A stretch of DNA of 64,000 bases from Flavobacteriaceae bacterium UBA5544 (lineage in GTDB: Bacteria > Bacteroidota > Bacteroidia > Flavobacteriales > Flavobacteriaceae), in NCBI GenBank assembly GCA_002426755.1, contig DINI01000028.1, positions 128,043 to 192,042 on the forward strand, in the 5' to 3' direction. This document shows positions 43,251 through 51,740 of the stretch, piece after piece. The notes below the pieces were generated by a model. That model was not told the origin of the DNA and made no database searches. It was given only the letters and a program-made list of their open reading frames with translations. Each line of letters begins with the position of its first letter. Within the stretch, counting starts at the first letter, position 1. Made by a program: the position numbers and the translations under genes.

Positions 43251-44201
43251 ATGAATGCCATTCCTAGTGTAAATCTTCAAGATTTTCTTTCAGGTGATCC
43301 TGTAAAAAAGCAAAAGTTCATTGATGAAATCGGTAAAGCTTATGAGGAAATAGGTTTTGTGGCTCTAAAAGGGCATTTTCTTGACGACAAATTGGTGGAT
43401 TCGTTATACAGTGAAGTCAAAAATTTTTTTTCATTACCACTTGAAACAAAGGAAAAATATGAGATTCCGGGTATTGGCGGACAACGTGGTTATATATCTT
43501 TTGGGAAAGAAAGTGCCAAAGGCAAAAAAGAAGGCGACCTTAAAGAGTTTTGGCATTTTGGACAATATGTTGAAGATGATACCGAGCGCGCAAAAGAATA
43601 TCCTGCTAATGTAGAAGTCGCAGAACTTCCTAAATTCAACGAAGCAGGAAAAGAAGCCTACAAAATGCTTGAAAAAACTGCAAAATATGTGCTTCGAGCG
43701 TTGGCTTTACATTTGGATTTGGAAGAAACTTATTTTGACAAATATATTCACAACGGAAATTCGATTTTAAGACCAATACATTATCCTCCTATCAAGGAAG
43801 AGCCCAAAGACGCAGTTCGCGCTGCTGCACACGGAGATATCAATTTGATAACTTTATTGATGGGGGCTCAAGGTCGCGGACTTCAAGTGAAAAACCACAA
43901 AGGCGAATGGATTGATGCCATTGCAGAACCAGATGAGTTGATGATTAACGTGGGTGATATGTTGTCTCGACACACCAACAATAAATTGAAGTCTACCATT
44001 CATCAAGTTATCAATCCTCCGCGAGAATTATGGGGCACCTCACGTTACTCCATTCCATTTTTTATGCATCCAATCAGCGAAATGAAATTGGATGTTCTGG
44101 AGAGTTGCATTGACAAAGACAATCCAAAACAATTTGAAGATATCACGGCTGGCGAATTCTTGCATGAACGTTTGGTAGATTTAGGCTTAATTAAGAAATA
44201 G
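43251..44201 (+). CDS. Isopenicillin N synthase-like 2-oxoglutarate oxygenase
   Basis: 316 residues. The iron site is H194 and D196 (AAHGDINLI) and H251 (KSTIHQVINP), and the 2-oxoglutarate arginine is R265 in RYSIPFF. N-terminal DIOX_N-like region with the start IPSVNLQDF. Members catalyse oxidations or ring closure on peptides and plant-like metabolites. In Bacteroidota the physiological substrate is not known to me. It has its own promoter. The next gene starts 74 bases later. Confidence 0.9.
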   Translation: MNAIPSVNLQDFLSGDPVKKQKFIDEIGKAYEEIGFVALKGHFLDDKLVDSLYSEVKNFFSLPLETKEKYEIPGIGGQRGYISFGKESAKGKKEGDLKEFWHFGQYVEDDTERAKEYPANVEVAELPKFNEAGKEAYKMLEKTAKYVLRALALHLDLEETYFDKYIHNGNSILRPIHYPPIKEEPKDAVRAAAHGDINLITLLMGAQGRGLQVKNHKGEWIDAIAEPDELMINVGDMLSRHTNNKLKSTIHQVINPPRELWGTSRYSIPFFMHPISEMKLDVLESCIDKDNPKQFEDITAGEFLHERLVDLGLIKK

Positions 44202-44275
44202 TTGTTAGTCCCAGTATTCAGTTTGCAGTGTCATCTAAAACTGAAAGCTGGCACTGAAAACAGAAAATCGAAACT

Positions 44276-44602
44276 ATGGATCTAAAAGACCAGCTAAAAA
44301 ACTTATTCCCTGACCACGAACCTGAAAATCCCGAAATACCTGAAGTGACATCAGATATTTGGCTTCAGGATGATCCAATTATTTGTAAATATGAAAAGCG
44401 TAAAGGAAAACCAATCACTATATTGGAAGGTTATACAGGAGCTACAGAAGACTTCAAATTATTGGCAAAAGAGTTGAAAACAACATTAAGTGTTGGGGGA
44501 AGTTTTAAAGACGATAAGATTATCATTCAAGGCGATTATAGAGATAAAATTATGCAACTTTTAAAAGAAAAAGGGTTTGCCGTTAAACGCGTTGGAGGAT
44601 AA
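44276..44602 (+). CDS. SUI1 (eIF1/YciH) family translation factor
   Basis: 108 residues. The C-terminal ~80 residues carry the SUI1 fold: KRKGKPITILEGYTGATEDFKLLAKELKTTL as beta1-alpha1, GGSFKDDKIIIQGD, and KGFAVKRVGG. Related to eukaryotic eIF1 and E. coli YciH, which act in start-site selection. The cellular role in Bacteroidota is less well defined. Its stop abuts the ATG of the next gene, so they are translationally coupled. Confidence 0.93.
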   Translation: MDLKDQLKNLFPDHEPENPEIPEVTSDIWLQDDPIICKYEKRKGKPITILEGYTGATEDFKLLAKELKTTLSVGGSFKDDKIIIQGDYRDKIMQLLKEKGFAVKRVGG

Positions 44603-45532
44603 ATGAATAAAAAAAGTCTTCATATTACCAATGGTCACAGCCTCACCAATTACCTCAACGAATTGGATTTTAAAGGAGACATCCTTACATGGCAGGAAAT
44701 GCTGTGCGAAGGACCAACAACTGAAGTTATTGATTCAGATGAATTCTTTAAGATTAGAAAGAAATTTCTTTTGGATTTTTATGATATTGAAGTCAATGAA
44801 GAAGAGTTTAGGGCAGAAATAGATGTTTTGAATCATTCAGAAAATTTTTCTGAAATCATCCTTTGGTTTGAGTATGATCTATTCTGTCACATCAACCTTA
44901 TTGCAGTTGTTAGTTTAATTCAGCAAAAAAACATCAAACTCCCACTCTATTTAGTTTGTAGTGGACGTGTCGAAGGAGAGAAGGAATTAAAAGGATTGTC
45001 AGAATTAAAACCGGGCCAATTGCAAAAACATTATGCCAATAAAATAAAATTATCGGAACAGGATATTGATTTGATGAAATCCCTTTGGAAAACCTATTGC
45101 GGGTCGGACCATAATTTGTTCAAGCCAATAATTATCGAAAAATCATCATTTCCCTATTTGAGCAATTGTTTAAAAGCTCATTTGCAACGTTTTCCAGATT
45201 CAAAAACAGGATTGTCAGGTTTAGAAGAAAACATTTTGACCATCATAAAAAAGTATGATATTAAATCAAAAAAACATCTCTTGGGATATGCTTTGAATTA
45301 TCAGGGTTTTTATGGTTATGGAGACATACAGCTCGAACGGATAATCAACAAATTGTCTTTGTTTTATGATGAACAACAAAATAGTCTTAAATTAAACAGA
45401 ACAGGACATGAAGCGCTTTTGGGACAGCACAGCTTTGTATCAGAATTAAATAGCAAAATGTATTTTGGAGGTATCAAAAAATATGATTTTCAATTCAGTA
45501 AATCCCAAAACAAACTCATAAAAACCGTATAA
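44603..45532 (+). CDS. DUF1835 domain-containing protein
   Basis: 309 residues. An N-terminal DUF1835-type start (SLHITNGHSLTNYLNELDFKG, then LTWQEMLCEGP) and a C-terminal helical part with a winged-helix-like sequence (LSGLEENILTIIKKYDIKSKKHLLGYALNYQGFYGYGD). DUF1835 proteins have no known function. The gene begins immediately after the SUI1 stop and its stop abuts the next ATG, so the three genes 44276-46402 form one tightly coupled operon. Confidence 0.88.
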   Translation: MNKKSLHITNGHSLTNYLNELDFKGDILTWQEMLCEGPTTEVIDSDEFFKIRKKFLLDFYDIEVNEEEFRAEIDVLNHSENFSEIILWFEYDLFCHINLIAVVSLIQQKNIKLPLYLVCSGRVEGEKELKGLSELKPGQLQKHYANKIKLSEQDIDLMKSLWKTYCGSDHNLFKPIIIEKSSFPYLSNCLKAHLQRFPDSKTGLSGLEENILTIIKKYDIKSKKHLLGYALNYQGFYGYGDIQLERIINKLSLFYDEQQNSLKLNRTGHEALLGQHSFVSELNSKMYFGGIKKYDFQFSKSQNKLIKTV

Positions 45533-46402
45533 ATGCCTATAGAAGCATCAGAACTTATATTAAATCCGGATGGAAGTGTCTATCATCTCAATTTACGTCC
45601 GGAACATATCGCAAATACAGTAATAACCGTAGGTGACCCTGATCGGGTTGATACTGTCACAAAATATTTTGATACCGTCGAATTTCAAACAAAAAAACGA
45701 GAGTTCCACACCCAAACTGGCACCTATAAAGGAAAACGAATCACCGTAATTTCTACAGGGATTGGAACCGATAATATTGATATTGTTTTCAATGAATTGG
45801 ACGCTTTGGTCAACATCGATTTGGATAAAAGAGAGATCAAATCACAATTGACATCGCTTAATATCATTCGCATCGGAACTTCAGGTTCTATTCAAAAAGA
45901 AATCTCAATTGATTCATTTCTAATAAGTGATTATGCCGTTGGCTTTGATAGTTTATTGCATTTTTATCAAAGCGAACATGTGCAATTTAAAGATATTTCT
46001 GAAGCTTTAGCTAGGCACACCCACTGGTCGATTTCAAAATCAAAACCTTATGTCGTAAAAGGTGATGAATCTTTGATAAAGAAGTTTAGTTCAGATAAAA
46101 CACATAAAGGCTTTACAGCAACCAATGTTGGATTTTATGGGCCTCAAGGAAGGATTCTTCGTTTGCCTATTCAGGATAATGAATTGAACGACAAATTGGC
46201 AAGCTTTGATTATAAAGGGATGTCAATTACCAATCTTGAGATGGAGACCGCTGGAATTTATGGTTTGTCAAAACTTTTGGGACATAGAGCTTTGTCCATG
46301 AATGCCATTATTGCAAACAGGGCAACGGGCGAATTCACCAAGCGACCAAAAGAGGTTGTTGACGATTTAATTTCCTATTGTTTAGGGAAATTGGTAGAAT
46401 AA
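45533..46402 (+). CDS. Nucleoside phosphorylase (PNP/UDP family)
   Basis: 289 residues. Family motifs are VGDPDRVDTV near 33-42 for the phosphate site, the FHTQTGTYKGKRITVISTGIGTDN stretch split over 61-84, IRIGTSGS and the late NLEMETAGIYGLSKLLGH, where the EMET glutamate binds ribose. It splits a nucleoside with phosphate to a base and sugar 1-phosphate. Uridine phosphorylase-like, but base specificity is not readable. Third gene of the coupled operon. Confidence 0.92.
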   Translation: MPIEASELILNPDGSVYHLNLRPEHIANTVITVGDPDRVDTVTKYFDTVEFQTKKREFHTQTGTYKGKRITVISTGIGTDNIDIVFNELDALVNIDLDKREIKSQLTSLNIIRIGTSGSIQKEISIDSFLISDYAVGFDSLLHFYQSEHVQFKDISEALARHTHWSISKSKPYVVKGDESLIKKFSSDKTHKGFTATNVGFYGPQGRILRLPIQDNELNDKLASFDYKGMSITNLEMETAGIYGLSKLLGHRALSMNAIIANRATGEFTKRPKEVVDDLISYCLGKLVE

Positions 46403-46496
46403 GGAATAAATTTGTTGTGACAAAGTTATTAAGGGTATTCCGTTAGAAAAATATTAATCAAGGCGTCATGTTGCCTTTACGAGAAATAAAAATAAT

Positions 46497-47351
46497 TTGA
46501 AAACAATAAAAATAGGAGGCGTTCCAGAACATTTTAACCTAGCATGGTATTTGACCTTAAAAAATGGAGAATATAAGGCAGAAGATATTAATCTGCGTTG
46601 GGAAGATTATCATGGTGGAACCGGACAAATGACAAAAGCCTTACGCAATGGCGATATTGACATGGCAGTGATTTTAACCGAAGGTATTATCAAAGATATT
46701 ATTGAAGGCAATCCGAGCAAAATTGTACAGACTTTTGTGCAATCACCATTGCTGTGGGGAATACATGTGTCACACGATTCTGAATTCAAGTCAATTGCCG
46801 ACTTAAAAGGCAAGCGTGCTGCAATTAGTCGCTTTGGTTCAGGTTCTCATCTCATGGCGTATATCAACGCTGAAAACAATCATTGGGATCTTGAGAAAGA
46901 TTTAAAATTTGAGGTGATTCAAGATTTAGACGGGGCAGTAAAGGCTTTGACCAATGGAGATGCAGACTATTTTATGTGGGAGCGATTTATGACAAAGCCA
47001 TTGGTTGACAATAAAGTGTTTCGTTGTATTGGAGAGCTGCCAACACCTTGGCCATGTTTTGTTGTAGCCGTAAGAGATGAGTTTTTAACTACCAATGAAA
47101 GTGATGTCAAGACAATTTTAGACATTATTAACAATACAACCATTGAGTTTAAAGACATACCAAGCATTGATAAAACAATTGCCAATAGATATGGACAAAA
47201 ACTTGAAGACGTCCGCGAATGGCTATCATTGACCGAATGGTCACAAGATGTCCTTGATGAAAGTACCATTCAAAAAATACAAGACGAATTACTGGAGGTC
47301 AACATCATAAAGAAAAGGAAATCTTACAATCAAATTGTAAAAAAAATATAG
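46497..47351 (+). CDS. NMT1/THI5-like substrate-binding protein without signal peptide
   Basis: 284 residues from TTG 46497. It begins directly with KTIKIGGVPEHFNLAWYLTLKNG, the SsuA/THI5 periplasmic-binding fold, and continues YHGGTGQMTKALRNGDIDMAV, FGSGSHLMAY and NGDADYFMWE. In ABC uptake systems such proteins have a signal peptide. Here none is visible and no permease or ATPase is near, so it may be a cytosolic ligand sensor or a pyrimidine-synthesis-type enzyme. Ligand unknown. Confidence 0.85.
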   Translation: MKTIKIGGVPEHFNLAWYLTLKNGEYKAEDINLRWEDYHGGTGQMTKALRNGDIDMAVILTEGIIKDIIEGNPSKIVQTFVQSPLLWGIHVSHDSEFKSIADLKGKRAAISRFGSGSHLMAYINAENNHWDLEKDLKFEVIQDLDGAVKALTNGDADYFMWERFMTKPLVDNKVFRCIGELPTPWPCFVVAVRDEFLTTNESDVKTILDIINNTTIEFKDIPSIDKTIANRYGQKLEDVREWLSLTEWSQDVLDESTIQKIQDELLEVNIIKKRKSYNQIVKKI

Positions 47352-47422
47352 TTTGATATTGTTAAAGTTTAACAAAGCTTTAAGTTTTTGGCACTTAACA
47401 TGGGTTTTTAGAAAAAAATAAT

Positions 47423-47430
47423 TACATTTG
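47423..47430 (+). promoter_or_regulatory. -7 promoter element for a small membrane protein
   Basis: TACATTTG matches TAnnTTTG, 41 bases before the ATG at 47472. No TTG at 17-23 bases upstream was found. Confidence 0.45.
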
Positions 47431-47471
47431 TTAGACAAATTTGTCGAATTTCCTAACTTGACATTACCTTG

Positions 47472-47681
47472 ATGGCTATGATAATGATTATTACTCTGAC
47501 ACTTTCTTTTTTAGTTGCTTTAAACTTTATCCTATTATTTTTCAGTTGTAACAAAACTTCCAAAAAAGAAACTACAGATAGTCCTCAAGTTATTGAAAAT
47601 ATGATCTCTAAAAAGATTGTTAGTAGAAAAGTCGTTACCAATCAATTGCCTTCAACCCAACTTGCTCCAACCGGGAGTTAG
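47472..47681 (+). CDS. Small single-helix membrane protein
   Basis: 69 residues from ATG 47472, the ATG just after a possible TTG at 47469. One membrane helix (about 2-24), a cysteine at about residue 26 and a charged tail with IENMISKKIVSRKVV. The final 47 bases overlap the end of ung on the other strand, so the two genes converge and share transcript ends. No recognised family. Confidence 0.55.
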   Translation: MAMIMIITLTLSFLVALNFILLFFSCNKTSKKETTDSPQVIENMISKKIVSRKVVTNQLPSTQLAPTGS

Positions 47682-48300
47682 TTTTACTAAAATGTTTATT
47701 TCCGAACCAATATCCTCTATTAGCGCTTAACGGCGACGGATGTCCTGTGGATAAAACGGAATGTTTGGAAGTATCGATTAGTTTAATTTTCTGTTTGGCA
47801 AATCCGCCCCAAAGTAAGAATATCACATTTTCTTTTTGATGGCTGATTGTCTTAATAACAGCATCTGTAAATGTTTCCCACCCTTTGTTTTGATGGCTTC
47901 CGGCCTGATGCGCCCTAACAGTCAAAGTTGCGTTCAATAATAAGACACCTTGTTTTGCCCATCGCTCCAAATTACCAGATTTTGGATACGGAATTCCTAA
48001 ATCAGACTCAATTTCCTTAAAAATATTGATGAGCGATGGAGGAAGCGCAATTCCGTCATTTACCGAAAAACATAATCCATTTGCTTGACCAAAACCATGG
48101 TAAGGGTCTTGACCAATGATGACTACTTTCAGCTTATCAAAAGGACACCAATCAAAAGATGCAAATATTTGTTTGCCAGGTGGAAAACATTGATGGTGTG
48201 TATATTCATTTTTAACAAAAACTGTCAAATCCTTGAAGTAAGCTTTGTCAAATTCCTCTTGAAGTAATGGTTTCCAGCTTTGGTGTATATCAACGTCCAT
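47635..48300 (-). CDS. ung: Uracil-DNA glycosylase (family 1)
   Basis: 221 residues. Water-activating motif GQDPYHG at 63-69 with catalytic D65, and the leucine-loop motif HPSPLSANRG near 188-197. Removes uracil from DNA to start base excision repair. Family-typical length. The gene points toward the small membrane protein gene (tail-to-tail overlap) and shares its upstream region with mutS2. Confidence 0.95.
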   Translation of the reverse strand: MDVDIHQSWKPLLQEEFDKAYFKDLTVFVKNEYTHHQCFPPGKQIFASFDWCPFDKLKVVIIGQDPYHGFGQANGLCFSVNDGIALPPSLINIFKEIESDLGIPYPKSGNLERWAKQGVLLLNATLTVRAHQAGSHQNKGWETFTDAVIKTISHQKENVIFLLWGGFAKQKIKLIDTSKHSVLSTGHPSPLSANRGYWFGNKHFSKTNSRLEQVGLKAIDW

Positions 48301-48310
48301 TAAAAATAAT

Positions 48311-48318
48311 TACTTTTG
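48311..48318 (+). promoter_or_regulatory. -7 promoter element for mutS2
   Basis: TACTTTTG matches TAnnTTTG, 29 bases before the ATG at 48347. No TTG at the usual distance. Confidence 0.5.
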
Positions 48319-48346
48319 TCCTACGAAATTAGCATAAAAAAATAGA

Positions 48347-50512
48347 ATGATTCACATTCACGAAAAAACATTACAGGACATAGAATTCCATAAAGTGTTG
48401 CAGCAAGTGTCGGGCTACTGCATAACGGCTTTGGGTACAGAACTTACGCTTTCTATTTTGCACTTTTCGGATAAAGAATCCATTTTAAAAGCGCTGCAAC
48501 ATACAAACGAATACTTATCTTCTTTAGAAAATGACAATCGAATTCCCAATCATGGTTTTGAGCCGATAACAAAAGAATTACAATATTTAAAAATTGAAAA
48601 TTCAGTTTTAGAAACCTCTAGTTTTAAGAAAATCGCATCAATATCTTTGACCTGCAATGAGATTATCTTGTTTTTGAAAAAGTTTGAAGATTACTATCCT
48701 GAATTGTTTGATTTTTCATCAGAAATTGAGGTCTCTAAAGTGATTGTTGAAAAAATTGATGCCATTATAGACCGATTTGGAGATGTAAAGGATAATGCTT
48801 CGGATACTTTATTTGGTTTACGGCAAGATATCAATGCTGTAAAAGGCAAAATCAATCAAAGTTTTGCATCTGCTTTGAATACTTACCATGCCTTGGAATA
48901 TCTTGATGATATCCGTGAATCTGTGATGGATAACAAACGTGTTTTGGCTGTCAAAGCTATGTATCGTCGCAAAGTGAAAGGTGCCATTTTAGGTGGAAGT
49001 AAAACTGGAAGTATCGTTTATATAGAGCCAGAAACCACCTTTCGATATACACGAGAACTCAATAATTTAGAATTTGACGAACAAGAAGAAGTCAAACGCA
49101 TTTTAAAACAATTGACCGAGTTCATACGTCCCTTTTCAGCCTTATTGAAACAGTATCAAACCTTCTTAACTGAATTGGATGTCATTTCCGCTAAAGCCAA
49201 ATACGCAAATGCCATCAATGGGATTTTACCAAACATCAATGAAGAAAAAACATATCAATTAAGAGATGCGTACCATCCGTTACTCTATGTTTCCAATCAG
49301 AAGAAAAAAATAAAAACCTATCCGCAGTCTATTGAACTCAATCCTGAAAATAGAATTATCGTTATATCGGGCCCAAATGCTGGAGGAAAAAGCATCACTT
49401 TAAAGACGGTTGGACTGCTTCAAGTCATGTTACAAAGCGGAATGCTTATTCCTGTACATGAGCGCAGTAATATATGCTTATTCGATAGGATTTTAAGTGA
49501 TATTGGTGACAATCAATCTATCGAAAATCATTTGAGCACCTATAGCTATCGCTTAAAACAAATGAATTATTTCTTAAAGAAATGCAATAAAAACACCTTG
49601 TTTCTGATTGATGAATTTGGAACAGGAAGTGACCCCGAACTTGGAGGCGCTTTGGCCGAAACTTTTTTAGAGGAATTCTATCATCGTGAAGCTTTTGGAA
49701 TCATTACCACCCACTACTCCAACTTGAAAATATTGGCGAATGAATTGCCTTTTATGCAAAATGCCAATATGCTGTTTGATGAAAAAAGTCTTGAGCCCAT
49801 GTACAAACTGGCTTTGGGACAAGCGGGAAGTTCCTTCACCTTTGAAGTGGCACAAAAAAACGGCATTCCTTATAGTTTGGTGAATAGAGCAAAGAAAAAA
49901 ATAGAGCGAGGTAAAGTACGTTTTGACGCCACCATCGCAAAACTTCAAAAAGAACGCTCCAAGTTGGAAAAGACAGGTGAATCGTTAAAATTGAATGAAA
50001 AGAAAAAATTGGCCGAAGCAGATAAGTTGGAAGAAATCAATGCCAAAATCCAAAAGAAATTGGAAAGCTATCAAGAGCTGTATGATAGCAATCAACGGTT
50101 GATTTATTTGGGCCAGAAACTGAATGATCTGTCTGAAAAATATTTTGACAACAAACGGAAAAAAGAATTGATGGATGAGCTTTTTAAATTGGTTCAAATT
50201 GAAAATTCAAAACGAAAAAAAATTTCTGTCAAGCAAAAGCAAATGAAAAAGGCTAAAGAGAAAAAAGTCATTCAGGAAGCAGAAAAAACTGTAGAAGTCA
50301 TTCGTCAAAAAAAGAAAGCGGCCAAGAAAAAAACCGAATCAGTTCCAAAACCAAAACCAGTTTTCAAAATTGGAGATCGTGTGCGCTTGCAAGATGGAAG
50401 AGCCGTTGGAAGCATTGATAAATTAGAAAAAAATAAGGCTGTAATAAATTACGGCATGTTTACGACCAATGTAAGTATAGAGCAATTAGAACTTGTAGAA
50501 GCCGCCAAATGA
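48347..50512 (+). CDS. mutS2: MutS2-type ATPase
   Basis: 721 residues. The ABC-type ATPase has Walker A SGPNAGGKSITLKT, the DEFGTGSDPELG signature and Walker B FLIDEFG. A long coiled-coil region rich in Lys and Glu spans about 520-650, followed by a KOW/SH3-like end (KIGDRVRLQDGRAVGSIDKL). The C-terminal Smr nuclease domain of canonical MutS2 is absent, as I remember for many Bacteroidota homologues. Roles proposed for the family are ribosome quality control or anti-recombination. Its stop overlaps the next start by 4 bases (ATGA). Confidence 0.92.
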   Translation: MIHIHEKTLQDIEFHKVLQQVSGYCITALGTELTLSILHFSDKESILKALQHTNEYLSSLENDNRIPNHGFEPITKELQYLKIENSVLETSSFKKIASISLTCNEIILFLKKFEDYYPELFDFSSEIEVSKVIVEKIDAIIDRFGDVKDNASDTLFGLRQDINAVKGKINQSFASALNTYHALEYLDDIRESVMDNKRVLAVKAMYRRKVKGAILGGSKTGSIVYIEPETTFRYTRELNNLEFDEQEEVKRILKQLTEFIRPFSALLKQYQTFLTELDVISAKAKYANAINGILPNINEEKTYQLRDAYHPLLYVSNQKKKIKTYPQSIELNPENRIIVISGPNAGGKSITLKTVGLLQVMLQSGMLIPVHERSNICLFDRILSDIGDNQSIENHLSTYSYRLKQMNYFLKKCNKNTLFLIDEFGTGSDPELGGALAETFLEEFYHREAFGIITTHYSNLKILANELPFMQNANMLFDEKSLEPMYKLALGQAGSSFTFEVAQKNGIPYSLVNRAKKKIERGKVRFDATIAKLQKERSKLEKTGESLKLNEKKKLAEADKLEEINAKIQKKLESYQELYDSNQRLIYLGQKLNDLSEKYFDNKRKKELMDELFKLVQIENSKRKKISVKQKQMKKAKEKKVIQEAEKTVEVIRQKKKAAKKKTESVPKPKPVFKIGDRVRLQDGRAVGSIDKLEKNKAVINYGMFTTNVSIEQLELVEAAK

Positions 50513-50922
50513 TACATCTACCCAAACATAAAAAACTAATCCTTTTCGACGGTGTTTGTAATCTGTGTGATGCATCGGTTCAATATATCATAAAACATGA
50601 TAAAAACGATGTGTTTAGATATACTGCTTTACAAAGCGAAATAGGTCAAGAGATTATTAAGAAATTCAATATAGATACAACAAAAACCGATTCTATCCTG
50701 CTCTATTCTGAAGAAAACGGTATTTCCTATAAATCAACAGCCGCTTTAAAAATCGCTTCAAAACTTGGATTTCCTAGAAATTTAATGGCGGCATTCCTGA
50801 TTGTTCCTACATTCATCAGAAACTGGGTCTACGATTATATCGCAAAAAACCGTTACAAATGGTATGGAAAGAAGAACGAATGTATGATTCCGACACCTGA
50901 ATTAAAATCAAAATTTCTTTAA
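50509..50922 (+). CDS. DCC family thiol-disulfide oxidoreductase (DUF393)
   Basis: 137 residues. The DCC motif is FDGVCNLCDASVQYI with C17 and C20. The C-terminal helical part (KSTAALKIASKLGFPRNL, FIRNWVYDYIAKNRYKW) fits the family. Short soluble protein, possibly redox-active. Substrate unknown. It is coupled to mutS2 by a 4-base overlap, so it belongs to that operon. Followed by a strong terminator. Confidence 0.92.
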   Translation: MIHLPKHKKLILFDGVCNLCDASVQYIIKHDKNDVFRYTALQSEIGQEIIKKFNIDTTKTDSILLYSEENGISYKSTAALKIASKLGFPRNLMAAFLIVPTFIRNWVYDYIAKNRYKWYGKKNECMIPTPELKSKFL

Positions 50923-50943
50923 TCGCTTCACTCTAAAGCATAA

Positions 50944-50976
50944 AAAAGCCCTCATTCGGGGAACAGGGCTTTTCTA
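50944..50976 (+). terminator. Rho-independent terminator of the mutS2 operon
   Basis: AAAAGCCCT / AGGGCTTTT stem (50944-50952 and 50965-50973) with a short loop and T run. Ends the mutS2-DCC unit. Confidence 0.8.
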
Positions 50977-51175
50977 ACAATTTAACAACTTACTTAAAAC
51001 TAATTTAACTTAAAACAAAAACTTAAATTATTGATTAATAGCACATTATTTTGATGATGTAAATGTACTGCAAGGATTGGATTCCGAACAAAATTTTCGT
51101 TGAATGCATTGAAAAAATTGTTTAAATTAACGAGAATGCAAATAACACCCATGAGTAGCAATATTTTTAAAGTAA

Positions 51176-51259
51176 TCAAAAATAGGTGATGGCATTTTGA
51201 CTAATCCAATAGCTACGTTCTCTACCGAAATAGACCACTTCAATTATAGTTGTTGTTAG
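51176..51259 (+). pseudogene. Remnant of a vWA-domain (YfbK-like) protein gene
   Basis: A 27-codon frame between stops reads NPIATFSTEIDHFNYS near its end. This fits the vWA-domain protein motif NPLSTFSIDVDNASYS at 12 of 16 positions (identity or conservative). No start or downstream vWA domain follows, so only a fragment remains. The other bases of the 50977-51388 gap show no gene. Chance similarity cannot be excluded for so short a segment. Confidence 0.45.
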
Positions 51260-51388
51260 AATTTAAAAGAATGTTTTTCAGTTTAATTTTGATAAAAAAT
51301 TTAATTATTGTAATTTACAGACCAATCGGAAAAGCCGAAACAGCGATTTAAACTATCTGAAAGTAGGCAAAATTTAAATTTTATTATT

Positions 51389-51649
51389 ATGAAAAGTATT
51401 CTTTACATTTTCCTGTTTAGTTTGTCATTTTTTTTTAACCCTAGAAGTGAAGCAACAGAAAAGCCAGCTTGCGTAAATGCCTGTATTTGTGGTAATGATC
51501 AAGATGGAGATGGTAGCTTGAATGAGCATGAATTTCAAGAAATGTCTGAAGGTCAGAAGGATGTTCCGACTTTTGCAGAATTGGATGATAACGAAGATAG
51601 TCTTATTGACGACCAAGAAATAGAAGATTACCCTGGTTGCAAATCATAA
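51389..51649 (+). CDS. Secreted EF-hand-like protein
   Basis: 86 residues with a signal peptide at 1-22 (FNPRSEATEK at the boundary). Two EF-hand loops are visible: DQDGDGSLNEHE at 37-48 (D1, D3, D5, G6, E12) and DDNEDSLIDDQE at 66-77 (D1, N3, D5, E12, with Ser in place of Gly6). Cysteines at 28, 32, 34 and 84 may make disulfides. Calcium binding outside the cell is likely. It is preceded by a gene remnant and followed 91 bases later by an AT-rich outer-membrane receptor on the same strand. Confidence 0.75.
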   Translation: MKSILYIFLFSLSFFFNPRSEATEKPACVNACICGNDQDGDGSLNEHEFQEMSEGQKDVPTFAELDDNEDSLIDDQEIEDYPGCKS

Positions 51650-51740
51650 GTTGTTTATATTAAAGCCATGAATTTTTTTAACTTATATAAAAAATTCATG
51701 GCTTTTATCTTCTTCTTTCAAATCTCTCCCAATAATATAA

